Assembly: GCA_963723745.1 (NCBI GenBank)
Contig: CAVRRZ010000001.1
Coordinates: 868,001 to 932,000 of the forward strand
DNA length: 64,000 bases
From: CAVRRZ01 sp963723745
Lineage (GTDB): Bacteria; Actinomycetota; Actinomycetes; Mycobacteriales; Geodermatophilaceae
Direction: 5' to 3'
Numbering within the stretch: the stretch's first letter is position 1; the number at the start of each line of letters is the position of its first letter. Of the stretch, positions 43,745 through 52,385 are shown in pieces. The translations under genes were made by a program, and so were the position numbers. The notes under the pieces were generated by a model. The model made no database searches, had not been told where the DNA came from, and was given only the letters and a program-made list of their open reading frames with translations.

Positions 43745-44194
43745 TCATCGACGCCGCGGTCGTCCCAGGGGCTTGGGGCGGCCGATGCCGATCGCGTAGA
43801 GCGTGGCCAGCACGGCGCCCGAGGGCAGCATCCAGACCGGCCATGGGTAGGTGAACTCGCCGCTGGTGGCCGATACCAGCAGCCAGACGACGACGTTGAT
43901 CGACAGGGCGCAGAACCACAGGATCGACAGCACCCGCAGCGTCATGCCGGCGGCGTCGTCGCTGAACACCCGGCGCGGCGGAGACGGCGGTGGGGGAGGC
44001 GGCAGCTCGGGCAGGTCGGCGGTCACCCGCCGCAGGTCGCCACGGGTCTTCGCCGCCCAGACGGTGGTGACCCGCTGGTCGAACTCGTGCAGGTCGAGCT
44101 GGCCGGCGCCGACGGCCGCGCGCAGCCGCTCCTGGACCGCGGCGCGCTCGACGTCGGAGACGCGGTAGTCGTCAGGGCGGACCGGCTCGTTCAC
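43745..44194 (-). CDS. DUF1707 domain protein with two membrane helices
   Basis: 149 residues from the GTG at 44194. Residues about 8-65 form the DUF1707 domain (YRVSDVERAAVQERLRAAVGAGQLDLHEFDQRVTTVWAAKTRGDLRRVTADLP, here quoted as the family hallmark in outline). A Pro-rich linker then leads to two membrane helices (VLSILWFCALSINVVVWLLV and WPVWMLPSGAVLATLYAIGIG) and a basic end. Common in actinobacteria; function unknown. It lies 37 bases after the GAF-EAL gene on the same strand, so co-transcription is likely. Confidence 0.8.
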   Translation of the reverse strand: MNEPVRPDDYRVSDVERAAVQERLRAAVGAGQLDLHEFDQRVTTVWAAKTRGDLRRVTADLPELPPPPPPSPPRRVFSDDAAGMTLRVLSILWFCALSINVVVWLLVSATSGEFTYPWPVWMLPSGAVLATLYAIGIGRPKPLGRPRRR

Positions 44195-44231
44195 GTGGCC
44201 GATCGTGGCATCCGCACGGCGTCGGCAGGCC

Positions 44232-45425
44232 TCATCCCGGTATCGACGGCGCGTGCAGGCGTGTCGCCGGCTCCGGCACCACGGGGCGGCCGAAGTGCCA
44301 CCCCTGACCGCTGTCCACGTCGAGTGCGCGCAGGGAGTCGGCCTCCGCGGCGGTCTCGACCCCCTCGGCGACGACCGTCGCCCCGAGGCCGCGGGCCAGG
44401 TCGACCAGCGAGTGCACCAGGGTCGTGAGCACCGGATCGGTGTCGAGTCCGCTGACCAGGCTGCGGTCGATCTTGAGGACGTCGGGCTGTGTGACGACGA
44501 TGTGCCGAAGCGACGAGAACCCGGCACCGACGTCGTCGATGGCCAGCCTCAGGCCGGCGGCGCGCAACGGGCCGAGGGCGTCGGCGAGGGCGTCGTAGTC
44601 GTCGACCTGGTCGTGCTCGGACAGCTCCAGGACCACCCGGTCGAGAGGCAGCTCGCGCAGCAGGTCCGCGCACCCGGGCGTGAGCAGCGTGCCGGGGGAC
44701 ACGTTCATCGCGACGTAGCCCGGCAGGGTGTCCAGGTGCTCGGCGGCGCGGCGCAGGGCCAGCAGCTCGAGGTCGTGGCCCAGGCCCACGCTGTGCGCAT
44801 CGGCGAAGACGACGTCCGGGGTCGTGGCCCATTCGGCAGGGAAACGGCTGAGCGCCTCGACGCCGATGGGACGTCCGCCGGCCAGGCCGACGATGGGCTG
44901 CAGCGCGATCACCGGACCGCCACCGGTGATCACCGGGGCCAGCCGGGTCTCGATGCCGGTGCGTCGCGCGTTCTCCCGGATCTGCGGTTCGATGACCACC
45001 GAGGCCGCCGACGCGAGCACCTCCATCAGCGACCGGTCCCGTTCGGTGAGCTCGGCGTCCGAGGTCAGGCCGAAGGCGCAGAAGGTGCCGTACAGCGAGC
45101 CGTCGGAGAGCCGTACGGGGGCCGAGACGTAGCTGCGGATCCTCGGGATCTTCGCCGTGGGCAGGGCCATGGCCGCCGGGAAGTCGCGGACGTCGGGGAT
45201 CACCTCGGGCAGCCGGCCGTCGAGGATCGCCTGGCAGAACGAGGTCTCCTGCTTCTGCGTGATGCCGTCGCGGAACAGGAACGGGATCGACGACTCGACC
45301 ACCTCGAGGTGCTGCGTGGTCCCGTCCAGCCGGCTGAGGAAGGCGACCGAGAGCCGCAGCGCGCGCTTCGCCGTCCGCAGCAGGTCGGCGATCTGCTCGT
45401 CGGCGTCCGTCCGTGACCTGCCCAC
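44232..45425 (-). CDS. GAF-EAL cyclic-di-GMP phosphodiesterase
   Basis: 397 residues from the GTG at 45425 with GGAGG 8 bases upstream; an ATG at 45440 is an alternative. A GAF domain (about 10-155; SVAFLSRLDG, TSFCQAILDG, RSYVSAPVRLSDGSLYGTFCAF) is fused to an EAL domain (about 165-390). EALSRFP, MNVSPGTL, ELSEHD, IDDVGAGFSSL, KIDRSLV and AEGVET are all present, so hydrolysis of cyclic-di-GMP to pGpG is expected. It lacks a GGDEF domain. It is the second EAL enzyme of the window, again without an active cyclase beside it. Confidence 0.93.
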   Translation of the reverse strand: MGRSRTDADEQIADLLRTAKRALRLSVAFLSRLDGTTQHLEVVESSIPFLFRDGITQKQETSFCQAILDGRLPEVIPDVRDFPAAMALPTAKIPRIRSYVSAPVRLSDGSLYGTFCAFGLTSDAELTERDRSLMEVLASAASVVIEPQIRENARRTGIETRLAPVITGGGPVIALQPIVGLAGGRPIGVEALSRFPAEWATTPDVVFADAHSVGLGHDLELLALRRAAEHLDTLPGYVAMNVSPGTLLTPGCADLLRELPLDRVVLELSEHDQVDDYDALADALGPLRAAGLRLAIDDVGAGFSSLRHIVVTQPDVLKIDRSLVSGLDTDPVLTTLVHSLVDLARGLGATVVAEGVETAAEADSLRALDVDSGQGWHFGRPVVPEPATRLHAPSIPG

Positions 45426-45674
45426 AGTTGTCCTCCGCATCGTTCCGCTGCAGGTGGCATCGGCCGATCCCAGCCGGAACTGGAGGGGATTCCTACGTGC
45501 GGGTGGGGACGTGCAGCGATGAGAACCGCCGCCGGGCGCCACGCCACGGCGGCGACCATGCAGTCGACCGTGCCCCGGCACGTGACGTGCACGAGAGGTG
45601 TATCGGCGAGCTGCGGACGGCGGGGTGGCCGTGATGTGATCGGCGAAGGGCGATGTCCTCACGAAGGAGCTCCG

Positions 45675-46793
45675 TTGGCCGAGGTGCACGGGATCTGCGA
45701 CGAGCGGTTCGGCGCGGTGGGCGAGGCGCTGGCCGGGCACCTGGACCGAGACGAGGTCGGGGCCTCGGTCGCGGTCGACCTCGACGGCGAGGTCGTGGTC
45801 GACCTGTGGGGCGGCTGGCGCGACGCGGCCCGCACGCGGCCCTGGACGCAGGACACGGTCGTCAACCTCTGGTCGACGACGAAGCCGGTCGTGGCGCTGG
45901 CCGCTCTGCTGCTCGTCGAGCGCGGCGAGCTGGACGTGTACGCGCCGGTGGCCGACTACTGGCCGGAGTTCGCCGCCAACGGCAAGAAGGACGTCGAGGT
46001 GCGGCACCTGCTGTCGCACACGTCGGGCGTCTCGGGTTGGGAGCCGCCGTTCGCCGTCCGCGACCTGTACGACTGGCCCACGGCGTGCGAGCGGCTGGCC
46101 GCGCAGCGCCCGTGGTGGGAGCCCGGCACGGCGTCGGGCTACCACTCGAAGAACTACGGGCACCTGGTCGGCGAGGTGGTCCGGCGGATCACGAACACGA
46201 CCTTCAAGCGGTTCGTCGACGACGAGATCGCCGGCCCGCTCGGGGCCGACGTCCAGATCGGGGCGCGCGAGCACGACTGGCACCGGGTGGCCGACCTGGT
46301 GCCCCCGCCGCCGGACGACGAGGACCTCTCCGGCCTCGACCCCCGGCATCCGCGGGTGCTCACCGCCCAGAGCCCCCGCGTCCCCGTGGACGCGGCGGGC
46401 TCCCCGGAGTGGCGGCTCGCCGACATCGGCGCGCTCAACGGGCACTCGAACGCCCGCGGCGTCCTCGACGTCCTGAAGGTGATGTCGCTCGACGGCGGGC
46501 CGTTGCTGTCGCCGGAGACCGCCCGGCTCGCCTTCGACCAGCAGTCCGACGGCGAGGACCTGGTGCTCGGGACGAGGTTCCGCTTCGGCATCGGCTTCTG
46601 CCTCGGCTCGCCGGTGATGCCCTTCGTGCCCGAGGGCGCGCTGTTCTGGCACGGCTGGGGCGGCTCGATGATCGTCATGGACCCCGCCCGCCGGCTGACG
46701 GTCAGCTACGTGATGAACCGGATGGGCGGCGGGCCGCAGGGCAACGATCGCACCGAGGACTACGTCCGCGCCGCCTACGCGGCGCTGGGTTGA
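45675..46793 (+). CDS. Serine hydrolase of the beta-lactamase/esterase (EstB-like) family
   Basis: 372 residues from a TTG at 45675 with AAGGAG six bases upstream; upstream starts give non-coding-like sequence. NLWSTTKP contains the S-x-x-K motif (Ser67, Lys70), GYHSKNYGHL gives the Tyr motif, and HGWGGSMIV replaces the usual KTG. LLSHTSGVSGWEPPF follows as in class C-like esterases. No signal peptide, so it is cytosolic and likely an esterase or amidase, not a resistance enzyme. Four bases after its stop a second gene starts. Confidence 0.9.
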   Translation: MAEVHGICDERFGAVGEALAGHLDRDEVGASVAVDLDGEVVVDLWGGWRDAARTRPWTQDTVVNLWSTTKPVVALAALLLVERGELDVYAPVADYWPEFAANGKKDVEVRHLLSHTSGVSGWEPPFAVRDLYDWPTACERLAAQRPWWEPGTASGYHSKNYGHLVGEVVRRITNTTFKRFVDDEIAGPLGADVQIGAREHDWHRVADLVPPPPDDEDLSGLDPRHPRVLTAQSPRVPVDAAGSPEWRLADIGALNGHSNARGVLDVLKVMSLDGGPLLSPETARLAFDQQSDGEDLVLGTRFRFGIGFCLGSPVMPFVPEGALFWHGWGGSMIVMDPARRLTVSYVMNRMGGGPQGNDRTEDYVRAAYAALG

Positions 46794-46795
46794 GC

Positions 46796-47347
46796 GTGGA
46801 CCTCGACGACGTCGTCCCCGACCCCGGTCACGTCACCCGCCAGGCGCGGGTGATCCGGGCCGAGCCGTCGGTGGTGTGGGAGGAGCTGCACCGGCTCCGG
46901 CTGCGCACCCTGCCGGTCACCCTCGCCCTGGGCGCGGCGCGGGCGCTGCCGGTGCTGCTCGCGGGCAGAGGGTGCGGCGGGCTGGAGCGGACGTTCCTGG
47001 ACGTCGTCCCGGTGCCGGTGCTGTCCTCGGAGCCGCCGTCGGCCGTGGTGTTCGGCGGGGTGCTCCAGGCATGGAAGCTGTCCGGCGGCGAGCAGCCGCC
47101 TCCCCTGGACGCCGCCGGCGTGCGCGCGTGGTCACAGCCGGGGTGGGTCAGGATCGCGCTGGACTTCCGGATCGCGCGCTCCCTCGGCGGCACGCGGCTG
47201 AGCAGCGAGACCCGGGTGGCGGCCACCGATCCGGAGTCGCGGCGGCGCTTCGACCGGTACTGGCTCGTCGTCCGCCCCGGCAGCTCCGCGATCCGGTGGG
47301 AGGTGCTGACGGCGGTCGCGCTGAAGGCCGAGGCACGGACCACCTGA
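46796..47347 (+). CDS. Hypothetical protein, SRPBCC-like
   Basis: 183 residues from a GTG at 46796, two bases after the hydrolase stop (an overlapping TTG at 46790 is possible). QARVIRAEPSVVWEELHRLRLR resembles the opening strand-helix of ligand-binding SRPBCC folds, and WLVVRPGSSAIRWEVLTAVALKAEA resembles the long C-terminal helix. There is a hydrophobic stretch VTLALGAARALPVLLAG. No catalytic residues can be named. Co-transcription with the serine hydrolase is likely. Confidence 0.6.
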   Translation: MDLDDVVPDPGHVTRQARVIRAEPSVVWEELHRLRLRTLPVTLALGAARALPVLLAGRGCGGLERTFLDVVPVPVLSSEPPSAVVFGGVLQAWKLSGGEQPPPLDAAGVRAWSQPGWVRIALDFRIARSLGGTRLSSETRVAATDPESRRRFDRYWLVVRPGSSAIRWEVLTAVALKAEARTT

Positions 47348-47410
47348 CCGGACCGCCTGACCGGACCGCCTGACCGGGCCGCTCGTGCGGACCCGGGCCG
47401 CTCGTGCGGA
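47343..47410. repeat. Short tandem repeats at a gene end and intergenic gap
   Basis: CCTGACCGGACCG occurs at 47343-47355 and 47356-47368 and with one change at 47369-47381. It is followed by two copies of GGGCCGCTCGTGCGGA (47376-47391 and 47395-47410). The array starts on the stop codon of the upstream gene and ends just before the ribosome site of the SDR gene. Confidence 0.8.
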
Positions 47411-47419
47411 GATGGGTAC

Positions 47420-48358
47420 ATGGCGTGGACCGAGAAGGACATCCCGGACCTGAGCGGGCGCACCGCGGTGGTCACGGGCGCGAACGGCGGCCTCGGCCTC
47501 CAGACGGCGCTGGCCCTGGCCGGGGCGGGCGCGCACGTCGTCGTCGCCGCACGGGACCCGGCGAAGACGGCGGCCGCGGTGGCGCGGATCGCGGAGCGGT
47601 ACCCGGCGGCGTCGCTCGAGGTGGTGCCGCTGGACCTGGGAGACCTGTCGGCGGTGCGAGCCGCTGCCGAGACGGTGCTGGCCCGGCACGACCGCGTGGA
47701 CCTGCTGGTGAACAACGCCGGCGTCATGGCGATGCCGCAGCGGACGACGGTCGACGGGTTCGAGATGCAGTTCGGCGTCAACCACCTCGGGCACTGGGCG
47801 TTGACCGCGCACCTGCTCCCCGCACTCCTGGCGGCGCCGGCCGCGCGGGTGGTGACCGTGACCAGCACGGCGCGGCATCGCGCCCGGCGGCTCGACCCGG
47901 CCGACCCGCACATGAGGCGGAACTACGGGGCGTGGGCGTCCTACGCCCGGTCCAAGATGGCCAACCTGCACTTCGGGCTGGGTCTGAACCAGCGTTTCGA
48001 CCGCGCCGGGCTCGCGGCGCAGAGCCTGGTCGCGCACCCGGGGCTGACCGACACCGACCTGCAGGCGCGGTCGGTGCGGGAGGGCGGCGCGGGCCGGTTG
48101 GGTACGTTCTTCGAGGTCATGACGGCGCGGTCGGGGATGACGCCGTTCGAGGGCGCCCGGCCGCAGCTCCGGGCGGCCACCGATCCGCGGGCGAGGGGCG
48201 GGGAGCTGTACGCGCCCCGCTTCGGCTCGCACGGTCCGCCCGTCCGCCGTCCGATCCTGCGGCGACGGGACCTGCAGGAACAGATCGACGTCCTGTGGCA
48301 GGTCTCCGAGCGCGAGACCGGCCTGCCGGTGCAGGTCCCCGCCGGCACCTCCGCCTGA
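47420..48358 (+). CDS. Short-chain dehydrogenase/reductase
   Basis: 312 residues from the ATG at 47420 with GGAG upstream. It has the Rossmann glycine motif TGANGGLG, DLLVNNAGVM, a Ser in VTSTARHR and the catalytic Y-x-x-x-K (YARSK, Tyr175 and Lys179). The Asp/Arg pattern after strand 2 (VVVAARDPAK) favours NADP(H). It resembles the retinol dehydrogenase/WWOX-like class of bacterial oxidoreductases, with substrate unknown. The aminopeptidase gene follows 46 bases later. Confidence 0.9.
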   Translation: MAWTEKDIPDLSGRTAVVTGANGGLGLQTALALAGAGAHVVVAARDPAKTAAAVARIAERYPAASLEVVPLDLGDLSAVRAAAETVLARHDRVDLLVNNAGVMAMPQRTTVDGFEMQFGVNHLGHWALTAHLLPALLAAPAARVVTVTSTARHRARRLDPADPHMRRNYGAWASYARSKMANLHFGLGLNQRFDRAGLAAQSLVAHPGLTDTDLQARSVREGGAGRLGTFFEVMTARSGMTPFEGARPQLRAATDPRARGGELYAPRFGSHGPPVRRPILRRRDLQEQIDVLWQVSERETGLPVQVPAGTSA

Positions 48359-48404
48359 TGCTCATGTGTACCGACCCGCGGACACCGGTCGAGAAGGGCG
48401 CCGC

Positions 48405-49187
48405 ATGATCGAGATCCTGACCCCCACGGACGTCGCCCGAGCCAGGGACACCGGTGCCCTGGTCGCCGACATCCTGCGGACCCTCAGGGACCGCAGCACG
48501 GTCGGCACGAACCTCCTGGACATCGATCGGTGGGCCGCGGAGATGATCGCCCAGGCCGGAGCGCAGTCCTGCTACGTCGACTACGAGCCGTCCTTCGGGC
48601 GCGGGCGGTTCGGCCACTACATCTGCACATCGGTCAACGACGCCGTGCTCCACGGCCTGCCACACGACTGCTCGCTCGCCGACGGCGACCTGCTGACACT
48701 GGACCTCGCCGTCTCCAGGAACGGAATCGCCGCGGACTCCGCCATCAGCTTCATCGTGGGCGGATCGAGGCCCCCGGAGAGCATCGCGATGATCGATGCG
48801 ACCGAACGCGCCCTGGCCGCGGGGATAGCGGCGGCCGGACCGGGGGCCCGCATCGGCGACATCTCGCACGCCATCGGCGCAGTGCTCGGTGCGGCGGGGT
48901 ACCCGATCAACACCGAGTTCGGCGGGCATGGCATCGGCTCGACGATGCACCAGGACCCGCACGTCGCGAACACCGGACGGCCGGGCCGTGGTTACACGCT
49001 GCGCCCGGGGCTGCTGCTCGCGCTGGAGCCCTGGGTCATGGCGGACACCGCCGAGCTCGTCACCGACCCCGACGGGTGGACGCTCCGGAGTGCGACGGGC
49101 TGCCGGACGGCGCACAGCGAGCACACCATCGCCATCACCGAGGACGGCGCCGACATCCTCACCCTGCCGAGGCGGGAGCAACCGTGA
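48405..49187 (+). CDS. map: Type I methionine aminopeptidase
   Basis: 260 residues from the ATG at 48405. Metal ligands are placed as in MetAP: Asp in LTLDLAVS, Asp in ADSAISF, His in FGGHGIGSTMHQDP, Glu in LALEPWV and Glu in HSEHTIAIT. HYICTSVNDAVLHGLP is the substrate-side block. It removes N-terminal Met from nascent proteins. It lacks the SH3-like N-terminal extension and stands outside a ribosomal-protein cluster, so it may be a second, auxiliary MetAP; actinobacteria often have two. Confidence 0.93.
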   Translation: MIEILTPTDVARARDTGALVADILRTLRDRSTVGTNLLDIDRWAAEMIAQAGAQSCYVDYEPSFGRGRFGHYICTSVNDAVLHGLPHDCSLADGDLLTLDLAVSRNGIAADSAISFIVGGSRPPESIAMIDATERALAAGIAAAGPGARIGDISHAIGAVLGAAGYPINTEFGGHGIGSTMHQDPHVANTGRPGRGYTLRPGLLLALEPWVMADTAELVTDPDGWTLRSATGCRTAHSEHTIAITEDGADILTLPRREQP

Positions 49188-49214
49188 GGGCGAAGCCGCG
49201 CCGGCTCCCGCCGA

Positions 49215-49871
49215 TCAGCGCCAGTAGGTGAAGCGGCGGCCGAGCACGTAGCCGACTGCGACACCGATCAGCGACAGTGCGGCGCCGCCGACCGCGCCGA
49301 GGGTCAGCTGCTTCACGTCCAGCGCCCCGGCGGGGGCTCCCGCGCCCGCGAAGACGCGCGGCTCGGCGCCCCCGGCCTCGACGCCCCCCGCCTCGGCCGC
49401 CGCCGACCGTGCCGCGGCGATCGGCACGACCCGGCCGGTCAGCTCGTCGTCGACGGCCTGGAAGAACTGCCCGGCCATCCGCTTGGCCACGCCGGTGATC
49501 ATCCGCTGGCCCACCCCGGCCACCGGTCCGCCGACCACGGCGTCCGCGGCGTAGGTGAGCACCGTCGACCCGTCGTCCGCAGGCTCGAGGGCGATCGTGA
49601 CCACCGCCTTGACCTGGCCGGGCGCTCCGGCGCCGGAGGCGTGCAGCACGTAGGAGACCGGGCGCTGCTGGTCGGTGAGGCGCACCTCGCCGGCGTAGGT
49701 GCCCTTCACGGCGCCGACCCCGACGGCGACGTTCATCCGGTAGTCGTCGTCGCCGACCTGCTCCAGGGTCAGGCAGCCGGGGATGGTCCGGGCCAGCACG
49801 GCCGGGTCGGTGATCACCGACCAGACGCGCTCGCGGTCGGCGTGCAGGACGGCGGAGCCGGCGAGGTTCAC
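49215..49871 (-). CDS. CoxG-like SRPBCC protein with C-terminal membrane anchor
   Basis: 218 residues, GTG at 49871 overlapping the stop of the molybdenum subunit gene. It matches CoxG: VWSVITDPAVLARTIPGC, YRMNVAVGVGAVKGTYAGEVRL, LTYAADAVVGGPVAGVGQRMI and MAGQFFQAVDDEL. After an Ala/Gly-rich linker a membrane helix (GAVGGAALSLIGVAVGYVLG) anchors it. CoxG recruits carbon monoxide dehydrogenase to the membrane in Oligotropha; here it likely does the same for the adjacent hydroxylase. Confidence 0.88.
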   Translation of the reverse strand: MNLAGSAVLHADRERVWSVITDPAVLARTIPGCLTLEQVGDDDYRMNVAVGVGAVKGTYAGEVRLTDQQRPVSYVLHASGAGAPGQVKAVVTIALEPADDGSTVLTYAADAVVGGPVAGVGQRMITGVAKRMAGQFFQAVDDELTGRVVPIAAARSAAAEAGGVEAGGAEPRVFAGAGAPAGALDVKQLTLGAVGGAALSLIGVAVGYVLGRRFTYWR

Positions 49872-52288
49872 GGGAGCACTCCGTTTCCGGCGCGGGTCGC
49901 CCCGGCCGCGGTCGGTTCGGCGGTGTCGGACCGCATCAGGTCGTACAGCTCGCTGGGCGAGATCGGCATGGAGGTGATCCGGCGTCCGACGGCGTCCTCG
50001 ATGGCCGAGGCGATCGCCGCCGAGCCGGGGATGACCCCGGCCTCGCCGGCGCCCTTGATGCCGAGCGGGTTGAGCGGCGAGGGCGTCTGCTGGTGGTCGA
50101 TGACGATGTCGGGCACCTCGGAGGCGAACGGCAGGAGGAAGTCCATGAACGACGCATTCTGCAGCTGCCCGTCGGCGTCGTAGGCCATCCGCTCGTACAG
50201 CGCCCCGCCCACGCCCTGGGCGACTCCGCCGTGCACCTGGCCCTCGACGATCATCGGGTTCACCACGTTGCCGCAGTCGTGCACGACCGCATACGTCACG
50301 ACGTCGATCTCCCAGGTCGCCGGGTCGATCTCGACGATCGCCGCGTGCGCGCCGGAGGCGAACGTCGAGCGCAGCGGCGAGTAGTAGTCGCGGTGCTCGA
50401 GCCCCGGGGCGTCACCGGCGGCCACCGGCGGCTTCGAGTCGTCGTGGGTCGCGAACTGGGTCGCCTGCCCGGCCGCCTCGTCGAACGCGTAGCGCAGCGG
50501 GTTGGACAGCACGGCGACGGTGCGCAACGGGATCGACGTCCCCGGCACGCCCTTGACCTGCACCAGACCCTCGTCGATCTCCAGGTCGTCGGGGCTGGCC
50601 TCGAGCACCTCGGCCGCGATCCGCAGCGCCTTCTCCCGCACGCCGCGCGCCGCCAGGGCGACGGCGTTGCCGCTCATCACCGCGGCCCGCGAGGCGAACG
50701 TGCCCACGGCGTACGGGAAGCGGCGGGTGTCGCCGGTGGTCACCTCGACGTCCTCGATCGGCACACCCAGCTCGGCGGCCACGATCTGGGCGAACGCCGT
50801 CTCGTGCCCCTGGCCCTGCGAGGTCAGCCCCGTGGCGACCAGCACCTTGCCGCTCCCGAGCACCTGCACGTGCCCGCCCTCGTACGGGCCGGGCCCGGTG
50901 CCCTCCACATACATGGCCATGCCGATGCCGAGCAGCCGGCCGCGGGCCGCCGCCTCGGCCCGCAGGCGGTCGGCCTCCGACCAGCCCACCAGCGCGCGCA
51001 GCTTGTCGAGCAGGCCCTGGTAGTCGCCCGAGTCGTAGACCACCGGGCGGCCGTCCTGGAACGTCAGGTGGTGGTCGTAGGGAAAGAGGTCCGCCGGGAT
51101 CAGGTTCCGCTCGCGGACGACGGCGCGGTCCAGGCCGAGCGCGTCGGCGATCCGGTCCATGGTCCGCTCCATCGCGAAGCACCCCTGTGGCCGCCCCGCT
51201 CCGCGGTAGGGCGTCACGATCACGGTGTTCGTGTAGACGCTCTCGACCCTCACCCGGTACACCGGGAGCACGTACGGACCCATCAACTGGGTCGCGGTCA
51301 CGATCGGCACGATGATCCCGTAGGGCGTGTAGGCCCCGTGGTCGTGCCAGATGTGGACGTCGAGCGCCGTCAGCCGGCCCTCGTCGTCGTAACCGGCCCG
51401 GATCTCCTGCCGTTGCTGCCGCTCGTGCGCGCTGGAGATGAAGTGCTCGCGGCGGTCCTCGGTCCACTTCACCTCGCGGCCCAGGACGATCGCGGCCATC
51501 GGCACCAGCAGCTCCTCCGGCCACGGGTGCACGATCTTGACGCCGAAGCCGCCGCCGACGTCCGGGGCGATCACCTCCACCGTCTCCAGCGACAGCCCGA
51601 GCTTGGCGGCGATCGCCGCGCGCACCGACGTCGAGGTCTGGGTGCTGGAGTAGACGCGCAGCGACCGGTCGTCGGGGTCCCACCTGGCGTGCACCCCGCG
51701 TCCTTCGAGCGGCATCGCGGCGCTGCGCTCGATGTACTGGGTGAACTCGAGCAGATGTGGCGAGGCGGCCAGCGCGTCGTCGACGTCCCCCGTCTCCTGG
51801 TGGTGCACGGCGGCGACGTTGTCGGGGATCTCGTCGTGCACGGCGGCCGTCGCCTCCCGCGCGGCGTCGACCCCGACGACGACCGGCAGCTCCTCGTAGG
51901 TGACCACGATCTTCCCGGCCACGTCCTCGGCGACGTATCGGTCGGTGGCCACCACCATGGCGACGGCCTCGCCGACGTGGTTGACCTCGTCCTTCGCCAG
52001 CGGGTAGCCGGTGCGCGGTGCGGTGAGCTGCGGATGCGGGATGAGCACCGGCAGCGGCTCGGCCATCGGGCCGGTCAGGTCCTCGTAGGTGTAGATCGCG
52101 ACGACGCCGTCCAGATCCAGGCAGCCCTCGACGTCGACGTCGACGATGCGGGCGTGCGCGTGCGGGCTGCGCACGAAGGCGGCTTCGAGCGCGGTGTGGC
52201 CGATGTCGTCGAGGTAGCGGCCGCGACCGGTGACCAGCCGCGCGTCCTCCCGCCGGCGGATCGGCTCCCCGAACAGCTTCGTGGTCAC
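49868..52288 (-). CDS. Molybdenum hydroxylase large subunit (CoxL form II / xanthine dehydrogenase family)
   Basis: 806 residues from the GTG at 52288. Starts FGEPIRRREDARLVTGRGRYLDD, as in CoxL-like proteins. Molybdopterin-binding motifs are GGFGVKI, QGQGHETAFAQI, GNAVALAARGVREKA and the late GAGEAGVIPGSAAI with the active-site Glu. The position of the CODH signature AYXCSFR has PYRGAGRP, the form II pattern, so this is not a true CO dehydrogenase. It probably hydroxylates a purine or other N-heterocycle or an aldehyde. Operon with FAD and Fe-S subunits, CoxG and a nucleobase permease. Confidence 0.9.
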   Translation of the reverse strand: MTTKLFGEPIRRREDARLVTGRGRYLDDIGHTALEAAFVRSPHAHARIVDVDVEGCLDLDGVVAIYTYEDLTGPMAEPLPVLIPHPQLTAPRTGYPLAKDEVNHVGEAVAMVVATDRYVAEDVAGKIVVTYEELPVVVGVDAAREATAAVHDEIPDNVAAVHHQETGDVDDALAASPHLLEFTQYIERSAAMPLEGRGVHARWDPDDRSLRVYSSTQTSTSVRAAIAAKLGLSLETVEVIAPDVGGGFGVKIVHPWPEELLVPMAAIVLGREVKWTEDRREHFISSAHERQQRQEIRAGYDDEGRLTALDVHIWHDHGAYTPYGIIVPIVTATQLMGPYVLPVYRVRVESVYTNTVIVTPYRGAGRPQGCFAMERTMDRIADALGLDRAVVRERNLIPADLFPYDHHLTFQDGRPVVYDSGDYQGLLDKLRALVGWSEADRLRAEAAARGRLLGIGMAMYVEGTGPGPYEGGHVQVLGSGKVLVATGLTSQGQGHETAFAQIVAAELGVPIEDVEVTTGDTRRFPYAVGTFASRAAVMSGNAVALAARGVREKALRIAAEVLEASPDDLEIDEGLVQVKGVPGTSIPLRTVAVLSNPLRYAFDEAAGQATQFATHDDSKPPVAAGDAPGLEHRDYYSPLRSTFASGAHAAIVEIDPATWEIDVVTYAVVHDCGNVVNPMIVEGQVHGGVAQGVGGALYERMAYDADGQLQNASFMDFLLPFASEVPDIVIDHQQTPSPLNPLGIKGAGEAGVIPGSAAIASAIEDAVGRRITSMPISPSELYDLMRSDTAEPTAAGATRAGNGVLP

Positions 52289-52308
52289 CGTGAACCTCCC
52301 GCGGACGC

Positions 52309-52384
52309 GGCCTTTATGGCCATATTGGCCGTTCCGTGGGACGCAACCGTTCGCGGTATCAGGGCCAATATGGCCATAAAGGCC
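52309..52384. repeat. 22-bp perfect inverted repeat inside the hydroxylase operon
   Basis: Arms 52309-52330 and 52363-52384 are perfectly complementary over 22 bp, with a 32-base loop. Each arm itself contains the near palindrome TATGGCCATA. It sits between the Fe-S subunit stop and the large-subunit start, two genes of one operon, so a strong terminator here would be surprising. It could instead stabilise mRNA or act as a processing site. The arm sequence recurs at the hyuB start (40663). Confidence 0.8.
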
Positions 52385-52385
52385 G

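Noticed and set aside
49868..52288. Call as true aerobic carbon monoxide dehydrogenase
   Set aside because: The form I signature AYXCSFR is replaced by PYRGAGR, typical of form II enzymes.
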